Assembly (NCBI GenBank): GCA_963707965.1
Contig: CAVPRR010000003.1
Span: 248,001-312,000 of the forward strand
Origin: VRUE01 sp963707965
GTDB lineage: Bacteria > Actinomycetota > Thermoleophilia > Solirubrobacterales > 70-9
Direction: 5' to 3'
Length of the DNA: 64,000 nt
Under the pieces are notes generated by a model. It was not told the DNA's origin and ran no database searches. It worked only from the letters and a program-made list of their open reading frames with translations. Below are positions 7,463-16,493 of the stretch, piece by piece. The translations under genes and the position numbers were made by a program. How positions within the stretch are numbered: position 1 is the stretch's first letter; each line of letters opens with the position of its first letter.

Positions 7463-8473
7463 GTGGATTACGAGATGGAGCAACAGACTCTCACCGACGC
7501 TTCGAGCCCCGCCCGAGTTGCCCTCCGCGACCTGCAGGATGGCCAGCGGGTGAAGGGCGTGTACGCGGTCCGCGAACGGGAGCTGCGCCGCAAGCGCAAC
7601 GGCGACGCATGGCTGCGAGTGCTTCTCGGCGACGGCAGCGGCAGCACCGAGGCCGTCTGCTGGGAAGACGCCGAGGCGCTCTACGCACTTGCCGCTCCCG
7701 GCTCGCCCGTCTTCGTCGCGGGAAGCTTTGAGGTCAGCGAGCGCTGGGGCTCGAAGATCAAGATCGCCGAGCTGCGCGAGGCCGCCCCGGACGAGTATCG
7801 GCCGGAGGACCTCGCCGTCGAGCCGGAGGTTCCCCTCGAGCGCCTCGAAAGGGATCTTCGCGAGCTGCTGGGCACCGTTCAGGACCCCCAGCTCCGGACG
7901 CTGCTCGACCTCTTCTTCGGTGAGGAATCCGAGATCTGGGCCCGGTTCCGCGAGGCGCCGGCGGCGAAGGTCTACCACCAGGCCTACCCGCACGGCCTGC
8001 TGGAGCACACCGTCTCGGTCGCCCGGGCGGTGAGCGCCGCCGCGAACTTCTTCCCGGGGATCGACCGCGAGGTTGCGGTGGCCGGCGCGCTGCTGCACGA
8101 CATCGGCAAGATCGAGGCCTACAACGACGATCCGCTCGCGATCGACCTCACCGACGCCGGCCGCCTTCAGGGCGAGATCCCGCTCGGTTACTACAGGGTG
8201 CGCCGCCAGATCGAGGAGATCCCGGGCTTCGAGCCCGGCCTTGCCAAGGCCGTCCTCCACATCATCCTCAGCCATCACGGCTCGCTCGAGCACGGTTCGC
8301 CGGTTGCTCCGGCCACGCGCGAGGCCGTCCTCGTCCACATGATCGACAACCTCGGCGGCACGCTTGGCAGCTTCGACCGCCTCGAGCGCGAGCTCCCGGT
8401 CGGCGAGTCCTGGTCGAACTTCGATCGCGCCCTCTCCGGCTCGGCCTACTTCGGCCAGCGCGCCGCCGCCTGA
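7463..8473 (+). CDS. OB-fold/HD-domain 3'-5' exonuclease (YhaM-like)
   Basis: A 336-residue protein with an OB-type nucleic-acid-binding domain (about 20-115) and an HD phosphohydrolase domain (about 160-320). The metal site is visible as HGLLEHT, LLHDIGKIE and the later SHHGSLEHGSP, followed by HMIDNLGG. This order is that of YhaM/CBF1, which degrades RNA or single-stranded DNA from the 3' end. The GTG at 7463 is the longest start; ATG at 7475 (MEQQTLTD) is equally possible, as neither has a clear ribosome-binding site. It follows the fluoride operon by 21 bp but seems functionally separate. Confidence 0.85.
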   Translation: MDYEMEQQTLTDASSPARVALRDLQDGQRVKGVYAVRERELRRKRNGDAWLRVLLGDGSGSTEAVCWEDAEALYALAAPGSPVFVAGSFEVSERWGSKIKIAELREAAPDEYRPEDLAVEPEVPLERLERDLRELLGTVQDPQLRTLLDLFFGEESEIWARFREAPAAKVYHQAYPHGLLEHTVSVARAVSAAANFFPGIDREVAVAGALLHDIGKIEAYNDDPLAIDLTDAGRLQGEIPLGYYRVRRQIEEIPGFEPGLAKAVLHIILSHHGSLEHGSPVAPATREAVLVHMIDNLGGTLGSFDRLERELPVGESWSNFDRALSGSAYFGQRAAA

Positions 8474-8519
8474 GCCGAAACCCCAGCGCGCGGCCGCCTG
8501 AGCCGAAACCCAGCGCGCA
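8465..8519 (+). repeat. Tandem 28/27-bp duplication across a stop codon
   Basis: Two copies of GCCGCCTGAGCCGAAACCCC-type sequence (8465-8492 and 8493-8519, differing by one C) span the stop codon of the upstream gene. The unit resembles, in reverse complement, the repeat at 11949-12015. Confidence 0.75.
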
Positions 8520-8554
8520 CCGGCCGCCCTCGCCCGGGGCCTTGAGTCAGAGGC

Positions 8555-8872
8555 TCAGAAGCGCCGCGTGCAGCGTTCGATTCGCTTCACGCTGCCGTGG
8601 GAGCGGTTGATGCAGCGGACCAGGCGCTTTCGGTTCCCCCCGTGCCCGCCCGTGGTCCTGAACGCCTTGCGGATCTCCCGCTGGACCTCGTGGTTGACGC
8701 TGTTGAACGTCTTGCCGATTTCCTCGATGCCGCTCGACTTGATCGCGTCGCCGGTCGTCTTCAGGACAGGCTTGACGATGAACAGGTAGCAGAGGAACAG
8801 GATCCCGGCGCTGACCGCGAGGCGGATGAGCCCCGAGGTGAGGCTGCCAAAGAGGTTTCCCAGGATGTTCAT
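8555..8872 (-). CDS. Small single-span membrane protein
   Basis: A 105-residue protein I do not recognise. It has one hydrophobic segment (about 18-38, LAVSAGILFLCYLFIV), then a basic tail with a KTFNSVNHEVQREIRKAF amphipathic stretch and two cysteines near the C-terminus. The topology suggests an inner-membrane anchor with a positively charged cytoplasmic tail. It is transcribed away from the WYL regulator; their start regions share 122 bp. Confidence 0.6.
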   Translation of the reverse strand: MNILGNLFGSLTSGLIRLAVSAGILFLCYLFIVKPVLKTTGDAIKSSGIEEIGKTFNSVNHEVQREIRKAFRTTGGHGGNRKRLVRCINRSHGSVKRIERCTRRF

Positions 8873-8926
8873 CGGTGCGGGGACAGTATCCCGCCCGCAA
8901 AACGTGTCACATGGCCGTTCGGACCC

Positions 8927-8994
8927 CCCGCAAAGTGCGGGTTCCCCCCTTCTGGGCGGGGGGCCGCAAGGCCCGCCTCATTATCCTGCGATTC
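8927..8994 (+). promoter_or_regulatory. Hairpin and -10-like element before the WYL regulator
   Basis: CCCGCA-aag-TGCGGG (8927-8941) is a perfect 6-bp hairpin in the divergent spacer. TATCCT at 8982-8987 sits 7 nt before the GTG start at 8995, which suggests a leaderless transcript. No clear -35 box is seen. Confidence 0.45.
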
Positions 8995-11046
8995 GTGGCG
9001 AAGGACACAGAGAAGCTGATCCGCCAGCTCTCCCTGATCTCGTTCCTGATGGCCCAGGGCAGGCCCGTATCGGCCCTGGAGATCAAGCGCGAGGTGGAGG
9101 GTTACAGCGACATGAACGACGATGCCTTCGCGCGCCGCTTCTACGCGGATCGCGCCGAGCTGGAGAGTCTCGGGATCCAGCTGGGCATCGAGAAACCGGG
9201 CGAGGGGTTCTTCGAGGCCGAGCTCTACTCGCTGCCCCCGGAGAACTTCTACCTCGACCCGATCGAGTTCTCCGACAACGAGCTGGCCTCGCTCTCGACG
9301 GCGCTCTCGCTCCTCACCGACGGCGGCTTTGCCTATGCCGAGCCGCTGCGGCTGGCGCTCCAGCAGGTGGCCTGGGGACACCCGAACCCGCTCAGCGAGG
9401 GCGAGCGCGCGCCGGTCGAGATGGCGATGACCGCCTCCGCCGGCGGCCGCGAACTCTCCCAGCGCCTCTCGAAGATCGAGACGGCGATCTCGCGCCGCAA
9501 GACGATCGAGTTCACCTACTACACGATGGAGCGCGACGAGACCGAGAAGCGCAAGGTCGATCCCTACCACCTGGTCTTCCGCGGTGGCCAGTTCTACCTG
9601 ATCGGCCACGCGCACGAGCGCGACGCGGTCCGCGTCTTCCGCCTCTCCCGCATCCAGGGAAAGGTCGGCTACGCGACCAAGGCCGAGCACGACTTCTCGC
9701 CGCCCGAGGACTTCGATCGCCGCGATTACGGGCAGCGCGCCGACTGGCAGCTGGGGGAGATCAGGGGCACCGCGAAGATCTTCGTCCGCGGCCGCATCGC
9801 CTGGCTGATCGAGCGCGACTTCAGCGCTTACGGCGAGCTTCGCCCGGCCAAGAAGTCCGACGCCGCACAGGGCAAGGGCTCGATCTTCGAAACCGACTAC
9901 GCGTCGCCGCGCGAGCTGATCGCCTGGGTGCTGCGCTGGCGCCGCAACGCCAGCGTGCTCGGCCCCGATGAGCTGCGAGAGGAGGCGGAGCGGCGGGTGA
10001 CGCTGCTCCGCGACCGTCACCAGAACGATTTTGCCCTGGCCGAGACCGTCGACCGGCCGCTGCGCGACGCGGCCCGCCGGTCCCGCGCCAACGGCCGCGG
10101 CGAGGCGGCAATCCGGCCGGAGCGTTTCGCTCGCCTCGTCACCCTCGCCGGCCTGCTGATCGAGTCGGCCAAGCAGGGTGAGCGGCTGGGTGTGGCAGAC
10201 CTGCGGCAGCGGCTGGAGCTCACCGAAGAGGAACTCCAGGAGGACATCGACCTGCTGAACGTCGTCAACTTCGGCGGTGGCACCTACGTCCTGTACGCCG
10301 AAATCCAGGGCGACGAGGTCGATGTCGACTCCCAGCCCTACGGTGAGAACTTCGCCCGCCCGGCGCGGCTCCTGCCGCTGGAGGCGAAGGCGCTGGTTGC
10401 GGCGATCGACCTGTTTGGCAATCACCTGCCGCAGGGCGGGCTGCAGAGCGCCCGCGAGAAGATCATCGCGGCGCTCGGCCACGATCCCTCCGAGGAGGGG
10501 CTGGAGATCGCCTCGGGCGGCGGCGGCGACGTCGAGGTTGCGCGGGCGGTCAACGACGCGATCGCCTCTCGCCGCGTCCTCGCCATCCAGTACTACAAGG
10601 AGAATGAGGACCAGTTCACAAATCGCTCGGTCGAGCCCTACCGGCTGGAGAATGGGCGCGAGGGCTGGTACGTCGAGTCATACGACCTGACCAAAGAGGG
10701 CGTTCGCCACTTCAAGCTCGACCGGATCAAGGAGGCGACGGTCACCGAGGACGCGTTCGAGCCCCGCCCGGAGGTGGAGGAGCTGGCAGGCGTCGAGGGC
10801 TGGATGACGGACGGCGAGGTGCCCACGGCGCAGGTGGCCCGCGTCTGGGTCTCGCCGGACCGCGCCCGCTGGTTGCGCGAGGAGCGAACCGTCGTCGAGG
10901 AGCTGGCCGACGGGGCCGTCGTCGTCGAGCTCCCCTACGCGGGGACGTCGTGGCTGGTGCGGGAGATCCTGCGCGGTGCCGGCGACCTCGTCGTGCTGGA
11001 GCCCGAGGACGCGCGCCAGGCGATCGCCGCGGAGGTTGCCGCCTGA
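8995..11046 (+). CDS. Fused double WYL-domain transcription regulator (PafBC-like)
   Basis: A 683-residue fusion of two regulators of the same type. Each half has a winged-helix N-terminus (about 5-65, then about 370-440) and a WYL domain (about 150-235, with VDPYHLVFRGGQFYLIGHA; about 530-610, with VEPYRLENGREGWYVESYD), followed by a WCX-type C-terminal extension. This is the PafB-PafC arrangement, which in mycobacteria activates DNA-damage genes and in some lineages is one polypeptide. No proteasome gene is next to it. The GTG at 8995 is preferred over longer frames because the winged helix starts there and a -10-like hexamer lies 7 nt upstream. Confidence 0.87.
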   Translation: MAKDTEKLIRQLSLISFLMAQGRPVSALEIKREVEGYSDMNDDAFARRFYADRAELESLGIQLGIEKPGEGFFEAELYSLPPENFYLDPIEFSDNELASLSTALSLLTDGGFAYAEPLRLALQQVAWGHPNPLSEGERAPVEMAMTASAGGRELSQRLSKIETAISRRKTIEFTYYTMERDETEKRKVDPYHLVFRGGQFYLIGHAHERDAVRVFRLSRIQGKVGYATKAEHDFSPPEDFDRRDYGQRADWQLGEIRGTAKIFVRGRIAWLIERDFSAYGELRPAKKSDAAQGKGSIFETDYASPRELIAWVLRWRRNASVLGPDELREEAERRVTLLRDRHQNDFALAETVDRPLRDAARRSRANGRGEAAIRPERFARLVTLAGLLIESAKQGERLGVADLRQRLELTEEELQEDIDLLNVVNFGGGTYVLYAEIQGDEVDVDSQPYGENFARPARLLPLEAKALVAAIDLFGNHLPQGGLQSAREKIIAALGHDPSEEGLEIASGGGGDVEVARAVNDAIASRRVLAIQYYKENEDQFTNRSVEPYRLENGREGWYVESYDLTKEGVRHFKLDRIKEATVTEDAFEPRPEVEELAGVEGWMTDGEVPTAQVARVWVSPDRARWLREERTVVEELADGAVVVELPYAGTSWLVREILRGAGDLVVLEPEDARQAIAAEVAA

Positions 11047-11082
11047 CAGGTCGCCGGCCCACGGGTTTTCGGCCGGTGAGGT

Positions 11083-11115
11083 TGCATTTGTACATGCCAG
11101 GGACGTACAAATGCA
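11083..11115. promoter_or_regulatory. Perfect 11-bp inverted repeat
   Basis: TGCATTTGTAC (11083-11093) and GTACAAATGCA (11105-11115) form a perfect inverted repeat with 11-nt spacer, 30 bp before the MBL gene. It is AT-rich for this genome and lacks a T-tract, so an operator bound by a dimeric regulator is likelier than a terminator. Confidence 0.6.
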
Positions 11116-11145
11116 GTCTCATGGAGGCAATGTGAAGCGGGGCCG

Positions 11146-11952
11146 GTGAGTGGAGTCGATGTGACGCAGGCGCCGGGACATCCGGAGATAGCGCGGCTCG
11201 TGGCGCCCAACCCGGGGCCGATGACCCACGAGGGGACCAACACCTACCTCCACGGATCGGACCCCTGCACCGTGATCGACCCCGGCCCCGACGATGCCGG
11301 CCACGTTGACGCCGTTCTAGCTGCGGCGGAGGACCGGGGAGGAGTCGGCGTCATCCTTCTCACCCACTCCCACATCGACCACGCCGCGGCGGCGGAGCGC
11401 TTGGCCGCGGCGGCCGGGGCGGGTGCGGCGGCCGGGGCGGGCGAAGATGCGGGAGATCGGCCAGGTGATGGCGCTCCACCGGTGATCCTGCCGGTCGACG
11501 GCGAGGAGCACGGTGGCCTGCGCGCGATCGCAACCCCGGGCCACGCCACCGAGCACGTCTGCCTCCTCACCGCCGACGGCGTCTGCTTCAGCGGCGACCT
11601 GGTGCTCGGCGCGGGTTCCACCTTCGTCCCTCCCGACGGCGGCTCGCTCTCCTCCTACATGGAGTCGCTGCGGCAGATCCAAGCGCAGCCGCTGGAGCTG
11701 ATCTGCCCGGGCCACGGTCCCTGGGTGACGGACCCCGCCGCGAAGCTGGCCGAGTACATCGAGCACCGCGAGATGCGCGAGCGCCGCCTTCTTGCAGCGC
11801 TGGAGCGTGGCGAGCGCTCCCGCGAGGCTCTGCTGGCCGAGGTTTGGGACGACGCCCCCGAAGAGATCCGCCCCGTGGCTGCGCTCGTCATGGAGGCTCA
11901 CCTGCAGAAGCTGACGGCAGAGGGCCGCCTTCCCGGTCCCGTTCACGAGTGA
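11146..11952 (+). CDS. MBL-fold metallo-hydrolase (LACTB2-like)
   Basis: A 268-residue metallo-beta-lactamase-fold hydrolase. The zinc-binding motif THSHIDH is at about 75-81, with further ligands in TPGHATEHVC (His), FSGDLVLG (Asp) and CPGHGPWV (His). The C-terminal extension with a winged-helix-like segment (about 200-265) is typical of LACTB2/YcbL relatives, some of which are RNases or thioesterases. An Ala/Gly-rich insert (AAAAGAGAAAGAGEDAG) sits between two zinc-site strands. The GTG start has no strong ribosome-binding site. The substrate is uncertain. Confidence 0.82.
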   Translation: MSGVDVTQAPGHPEIARLVAPNPGPMTHEGTNTYLHGSDPCTVIDPGPDDAGHVDAVLAAAEDRGGVGVILLTHSHIDHAAAAERLAAAAGAGAAAGAGEDAGDRPGDGAPPVILPVDGEEHGGLRAIATPGHATEHVCLLTADGVCFSGDLVLGAGSTFVPPDGGSLSSYMESLRQIQAQPLELICPGHGPWVTDPAAKLAEYIEHREMRERRLLAALERGERSREALLAEVWDDAPEEIRPVAALVMEAHLQKLTAEGRLPGPVHE

Positions 11953-12015
11953 CGCCTGGGGTTCCGGTCAGCTACGGGTGACGCCTGGGGTTCCGGTCAG
12001 CCACGGGTGACGCCC
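11949..12015 (+). repeat. Tandem 29-bp repeat across a stop codon
   Basis: Two copies (11949-11977, 11978-12006) and a partial third of a GTGACGCCTGGGGTTCCGGT-type unit. The first copy contains the stop codon of the MBL gene. Read in reverse, TGACCGGAACCCCAGGCG is similar to the repeat at 8465-8519. Confidence 0.8.
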
Positions 12016-12100
12016 GGCTTCGCCGGCCGTCGCCGGCGGCGTCTCACGGTCCTGGTCGGCTGGCCAGCCGAATCGTCGTGGAACTGATAGACACCCGTTT

Positions 12101-14494
12101 GTGACCTCTTCATCAACCGGGAAGCGGGCGGTGCGTGCTGGCCTTCTGGTTGGAGCGGCCGGGACGGGACTGGCAGCCGCCACCACCGCGGCCCTCTGGC
12201 ACTGGCTGGCGCGACGGCCGCTGCCGAAGGTGGAGGGGACGATCGAGCTGGACGGGCTGGAGGGCCGCGTGCGCGTGCGTCGCGACCGCTGGGGGGTTCC
12301 CCACATCGAGGCCGAGAGCAGCGCCGACGTCTGGTTCGCGAAGGGCTTCTGCCACGCCCAGGACCGCCTCTGGCAGATGGACTTCTATCGCCGCGTCGTC
12401 TCCGGCCGGCTCTCGGAGATGGCCGGAGCAGAGGTGTTGCCGGTCGATCGGCTGATGCGCACCCTCGGCATCCGCCGCACGGCCGAACGCGAGGCGGCGG
12501 CGCTGGGCCCGGAGCTGCTCGCCCTGCTGGAGCGCTTCTGCGAGGGCGTCAACGCGGGAGCGAAGAGCCAAAGGGCGATGCCGTTCGAGATGCAGCTCAT
12601 GCGCCTGCGCTTCGAGCCGTGGCGACCGGTCGACATCCTCAGCCTCGGCAAGTTGCTCTCCTTCGGCTTCTCGACCAACTGGGAGCGAGAGCTTCTACGC
12701 GCGGACATGGTGCGGGCGCTTGGCCCGGAGCGGGCGGCCAAGCTCGACCCCGTCTACCCGGCGGACAACCCGATCGTCACCGGGCAGGCCTGGTCCGGCG
12801 ACGGCCTCGCCTTCGCCGAGCAGATCGATGCCGTGCGCCGCACGATCGGGATGGCAGTGGAGGCGAGTGGCTCCAACAACTGGGCTGTGTCGGGGGCGCT
12901 GAGCGCGACCGGCTCGCCATTGATCGCCGGCGATCCACACGTCTTTCCGAGCATGCCGGGGCTCTGGTATCAGGTCGGCCTCACGGTCGGGGATCGATTC
13001 TGCCGCGGCGCTTCCCTGCCGGGGATCCCGGGCGTCTCCATCGGTCAGAACAACGACGTCTGCTGGACATTCACCAACACGATGGGCGACATACAGGACC
13101 TCTTCGTCGAGCGGATCGAGAACGACCACTACCTGTTTGAAGACGAGTGGCGGCCGCTGGAGGTCGTGCGGGAGGAGATCGCGGTGAAGGGGCGCGACGC
13201 GCCCGAGACGATCGAGGTGCGAAGCACGCACCACGGCCCGATCGTCAACGAGGCGCTCGGCGCCGATGATGCCGAGCCTCTCGCTCTGCGTTGGCTGACG
13301 CTCGACGACCCAAACGCCTTCCCGGGTCAGTTCGAGCTGCTGCATATCGAGTCGGGCCCGGAGTTGGTGGAGGTGATGTCCGGATACACCACGCCGGCGA
13401 TGAACATGGTCTGGGCCGATCGCCATGGCTCGATTGGCTACAAGCTGGTCGGGCGGTTGCCGAAGCGCAAGGGGGGTTGCCCGGACCTGCCGAAGCCGGG
13501 TTGGACCGGCGAGTTCGAGTGGGAGGGCGTCGTTCCCTACGAGGAGCTGCCCGAGGTGGTCGATCCCGAGAGGGGCTTCCTCGTCACCGCCAACAACCGG
13601 ATCGTCGGCGACGACTACCCGCACCACATCACCAGCGACTGGCTCGACGGCTTCCGAGCTCAGCGGATCGAGCAGCTGCTGCGCGAGAGCGACGAGCACG
13701 ACATCGAGGGCTTCGAGGCGATGCAGACCGACAACCTCTCGATCCCCGGAATCGAGGCGGCCCGGCGGCTGGGCCGGCTCTCGCCCCCCGGCCAGCGCGA
13801 GCGCAGCGCCCTGGAGCGGCTGCGCAGCTGGGACGGGCGCCTTGACCCCGACTCGATCGCCGGCTCGATCTACCAGGCCTTCCTGCTGCGCCTCGGGCGC
13901 GAGTTCGCCCGCGCCGCAATCGGCGACCGCGACCTCTGCGAGCGCTGGCTCGACCGGGCCGATAACGGCTTTCTCTCCCACGTCGCCGCTCCCTGGCGCT
14001 GGCACTCGCACCTGATGAAGCTCTGGGAGGAGGGCGACGAGCGGCTGATCGGCCGCCCCTGGGACGAGCTCGTGCTGGAAGCGCTCTCCGGCGCGCTCGA
14101 CGATCTCAGCGACCGCTTCGGCGCCGACCCCGAGGGCTGGCGCTGGGGGGATGTCCACGAAATGGAGTTCCCCCACGCGTTGGGCGCGGCAAACCCGCTG
14201 CTGCGCCGGCTGCTCAACCGCCGCCTCAAGGCCGGTGGCGCCCAGGAGACGGTGAGCCAGATCGCCTACGACCCCAACGATCCCTTCCGCGCGGTCTGGG
14301 CACCAAGCTGGCGGATGGTGGCCGACCCAACCGACCCCGATCGTTCGCGCTGGCAGATGTTCACCGGCCAGTCCGGCCATCCGGCCAGCCCCCACTACGA
14401 CGACCTCCAGGCCGACTGGCTGGAGGGCCGAACCCAGCCGATGGCCGGCGAGGGCCCCTGGCGCGAGCTCGACCTGATTCCTCCCTCCGCCTGA
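12101..14494 (+). CDS. Penicillin acylase family (Ntn) hydrolase
   Basis: A 797-residue member of the penicillin acylase/acyl-homoserine-lactone acylase family. These enzymes cleave themselves to expose an N-terminal Ser nucleophile. The nucleophile region GSNNWAVSG gives Ser258 as the new N-terminus. Upstream are the family motifs RDRWGVPHIEA and GFCHAQDRLWQMD; downstream are SIGQNNDVCWTFTN and STHHGPIVNE. Residues about 11-35 form a membrane anchor or signal segment, so the enzyme is probably exported or membrane-bound. Amide substrate unknown (antibiotic, lactone or lipid amide). The GTG start lacks a ribosome-binding site. Confidence 0.9.
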   Translation: MTSSSTGKRAVRAGLLVGAAGTGLAAATTAALWHWLARRPLPKVEGTIELDGLEGRVRVRRDRWGVPHIEAESSADVWFAKGFCHAQDRLWQMDFYRRVVSGRLSEMAGAEVLPVDRLMRTLGIRRTAEREAAALGPELLALLERFCEGVNAGAKSQRAMPFEMQLMRLRFEPWRPVDILSLGKLLSFGFSTNWERELLRADMVRALGPERAAKLDPVYPADNPIVTGQAWSGDGLAFAEQIDAVRRTIGMAVEASGSNNWAVSGALSATGSPLIAGDPHVFPSMPGLWYQVGLTVGDRFCRGASLPGIPGVSIGQNNDVCWTFTNTMGDIQDLFVERIENDHYLFEDEWRPLEVVREEIAVKGRDAPETIEVRSTHHGPIVNEALGADDAEPLALRWLTLDDPNAFPGQFELLHIESGPELVEVMSGYTTPAMNMVWADRHGSIGYKLVGRLPKRKGGCPDLPKPGWTGEFEWEGVVPYEELPEVVDPERGFLVTANNRIVGDDYPHHITSDWLDGFRAQRIEQLLRESDEHDIEGFEAMQTDNLSIPGIEAARRLGRLSPPGQRERSALERLRSWDGRLDPDSIAGSIYQAFLLRLGREFARAAIGDRDLCERWLDRADNGFLSHVAAPWRWHSHLMKLWEEGDERLIGRPWDELVLEALSGALDDLSDRFGADPEGWRWGDVHEMEFPHALGAANPLLRRLLNRRLKAGGAQETVSQIAYDPNDPFRAVWAPSWRMVADPTDPDRSRWQMFTGQSGHPASPHYDDLQADWLEGRTQPMAGEGPWRELDLIPPSA

Positions 14495-14537
14495 GCATCC
14501 CGGGGCCCGCCGCCGAGGTGAGCGCCCCCACAGGCAT

Positions 14538-14585
14538 GTGTTCGAGAAAGGGCGTGCGGGGAAAATCACGGACGTGCTCGAGAAA
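14538..14585 (+). repeat. Pair of 12-bp direct repeats in a spacer
   Basis: GTGTTCGAGAAA (14538-14549) and GTGCTCGAGAAA (14574-14585) recur at a 36-bp pitch upstream of the secreted DUF1906 gene. They could be paired regulator sites. Confidence 0.35.
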
Positions 14586-14693
14586 TTCCCCCACATGGGT
14601 GGAAAAAATGGGGTCACCCCCCCGGATTGCGTACACCGAGGACCTCGTGGTGGGAGGCGAATCGAAACAGGGCTAGAACGGTTGGGGGTAGAG

Positions 14694-16493
14694 ATGCGCC
14701 GCCTTGCCCCATGCCTGATGGTGCTGGCCGTCGTGCTGCCCGCCACGGCCAGCGCCAGGACGATCCACTTTCGCGGTCAGGAGGTCAGAGCTCCCGCTGG
14801 CTGGCCGGTCTACAGGCTGGCTGCACACCCACGGATGTGCGTGCGGATGGACCGCCGCGCGGTCTATGTGGGGCGACCCGGTGCCAACCAGCGTTGCCCG
14901 GCGGGGGCGATCGGGCGCCGGAGGGCGATTCTGGTCGGCCCCGCCACCAGGGGGCCTGATCCGGGCGCCCGGGCGGCTGCAGGCCCAAGCGCCCGGGCGG
15001 CTGCAGGCCCAAGCGACCGGGCGGTGGCGGGCGGGGGCGGGCGAGCGCGACGCGGCCCGTCCGCATGTCGGCGGCATCCGATTTCACCGGGCTCGGCTTC
15101 GACGCCTGCACGGCGCCTTCGCGAGGGGCGATGTCGGCCTGGGCCTCCTCGCCATACCGGGCGCTCGGCGTCTACATCGGCGGTCTCAACAGCGCCTGCT
15201 CACAGCCCAGCCTGACGGAGAGTTGGGTCAGAGAACAGGTCGCCGCCGGCTGGCACCTGATCCCCACCTACGTCGGGCTGCAGTCGCCGACGAGCAGCTG
15301 CGGGTCCTGCGCAAAGCTCAGCCCGAGCTCGGCCACTTCGCAGGGATCGGACGCGGCGGCCGACGCCGTCAACCTTGCGCAGGCCGTCGGCATCGGGCCG
15401 GGGAGCCCGATCTACTTCGACATGGAGGCCTACACGCGCAGCACCAGCGCCACCAGCGCCACGCTCGCCTTCCTGGAGTCTTGGACGACGCGGCTGCGCG
15501 CTCTGGGCTACGAGGCGGGCGTTTACAGCAGCAGCGCTTCGGGCATCGCCGATCTCGTCTCCAGGCTCGGCACCGGCTACACCGAGCCCGACGACATCTG
15601 GATCGCCAACTGGAACGGCATGAAGAGCACCAGCGATCCCTTCGTGCCGGACAGCGCCTGGAGTGACCACCAGCGCATCCACCAGTACCGCGGCGGCCAC
15701 GACGAGACCTACGGTGGGGTGACGATCAACATCGACAACAACTACGTGGAAGGGGCCACCGCCGGAGCATCGCCTTCGAGTGAGGACCCGGAGGGTCACC
15801 TTGACGCGGCCGGCTCGCCCCAGCCGGGGTGGATGAGGATCACCGGCTGGGCCTTCGACCCGAGCGCGCCGGCGGAAACGGTGTCGATCCGCGCCTACGT
15901 TGGCGGCAAGCCCGGGCAACCGGGGGCCGAACGCCGAGAGCTGGGCCCTGCCGCCACGCTGTCGCGGCCCGACGTGGCCGCTGTCCACAGGGCGGCCGGC
16001 GCCAACCACGGGTTCGACGTCAGCTTCGCGACCGTGAAGAGCGGCAGGGAGCCGGTCTGCGTATACGCGGTCGACATCGGCCCCGGGTCGGACAGGCTGC
16101 TGGGTTGCCGAACGATCGGCGTGCCGGTTGCGATCTCCCTCTTCCACATAAGGGCGACCCGGAACGCCGTTCGGGTCAGGGTCAGGTGCGAGTGGCCGGC
16201 AGGGAACCGAATGCCCCGGGCAGATCCTGCTCCGCGCTCGGGTCAGGGTGCGCACCGCCGGCCGGCACAGGGGCCGAAGGGCAAGGACCCGCGTCGTGAG
16301 GCGGGCGATCGCACGGCGATCCTTCAGGTTGACCGGCGAGAGGTCCCATGCGTTCAGGGTCCGCCTCAGCGAGCGCGGTCGTCTGTTGACGAGCGGCCGC
16401 CCGAAGCTGTGGGCGCAGCTGGTCGTCGCGATTCCGGGTGGCCACCGTGTGCACTCGGTCGTGCTGCGAGCCCGTAGAGTCCCGGCACGATGA
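14694..16493 (+). CDS. Secreted DUF1906 glycoside-hydrolase-like protein, two apparent frameshifts
   Basis: A signal peptide (MRRLAPCLMVLAVVLPATASA) leads to a low-complexity Ala/Gly/Pro linker. The main domain, in the next frame, has the DUF1906 TIM-barrel pattern (ASDFTGLGFDACTAPS, GVYIGG, YFDMEAY, DIWIANWNG, HQYRGGHDETYGG). That domain is related to GH25-like peptidoglycan hydrolases. A C-terminal beta module follows. Two frame changes join the parts: one base missing in the G-rich linker near 15030-15040, and one extra base near 16204 (GGGAACC). After the second, the frame resumes as TECPGQILLRARV and runs to the stop that overlaps the next gene (ATGA). Sequence error is likely. Confidence 0.7.
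14965..15030 (+). repeat. 24-bp tandem repeat in the linker
   Basis: About 2.5 copies of a 24-bp GC-rich unit (starts at 14965, 14989, 15013) encode an eight-residue GARAAAGP-like repeat just before the first frame change, a plausible site of slippage. Confidence 0.8.

Noticed and set aside
6188..8338. Very long minus-strand open frame (716 codons)
   Set aside because: Shadow of the DUF190 and YhaM-like genes caused by high GC; low-complexity product without domain motifs.
12695..14746. 683-codon minus-strand open frame opposite the acylase gene
   Set aside because: The plus-strand frame has the full Ntn-hydrolase motif set; the minus frame has none.
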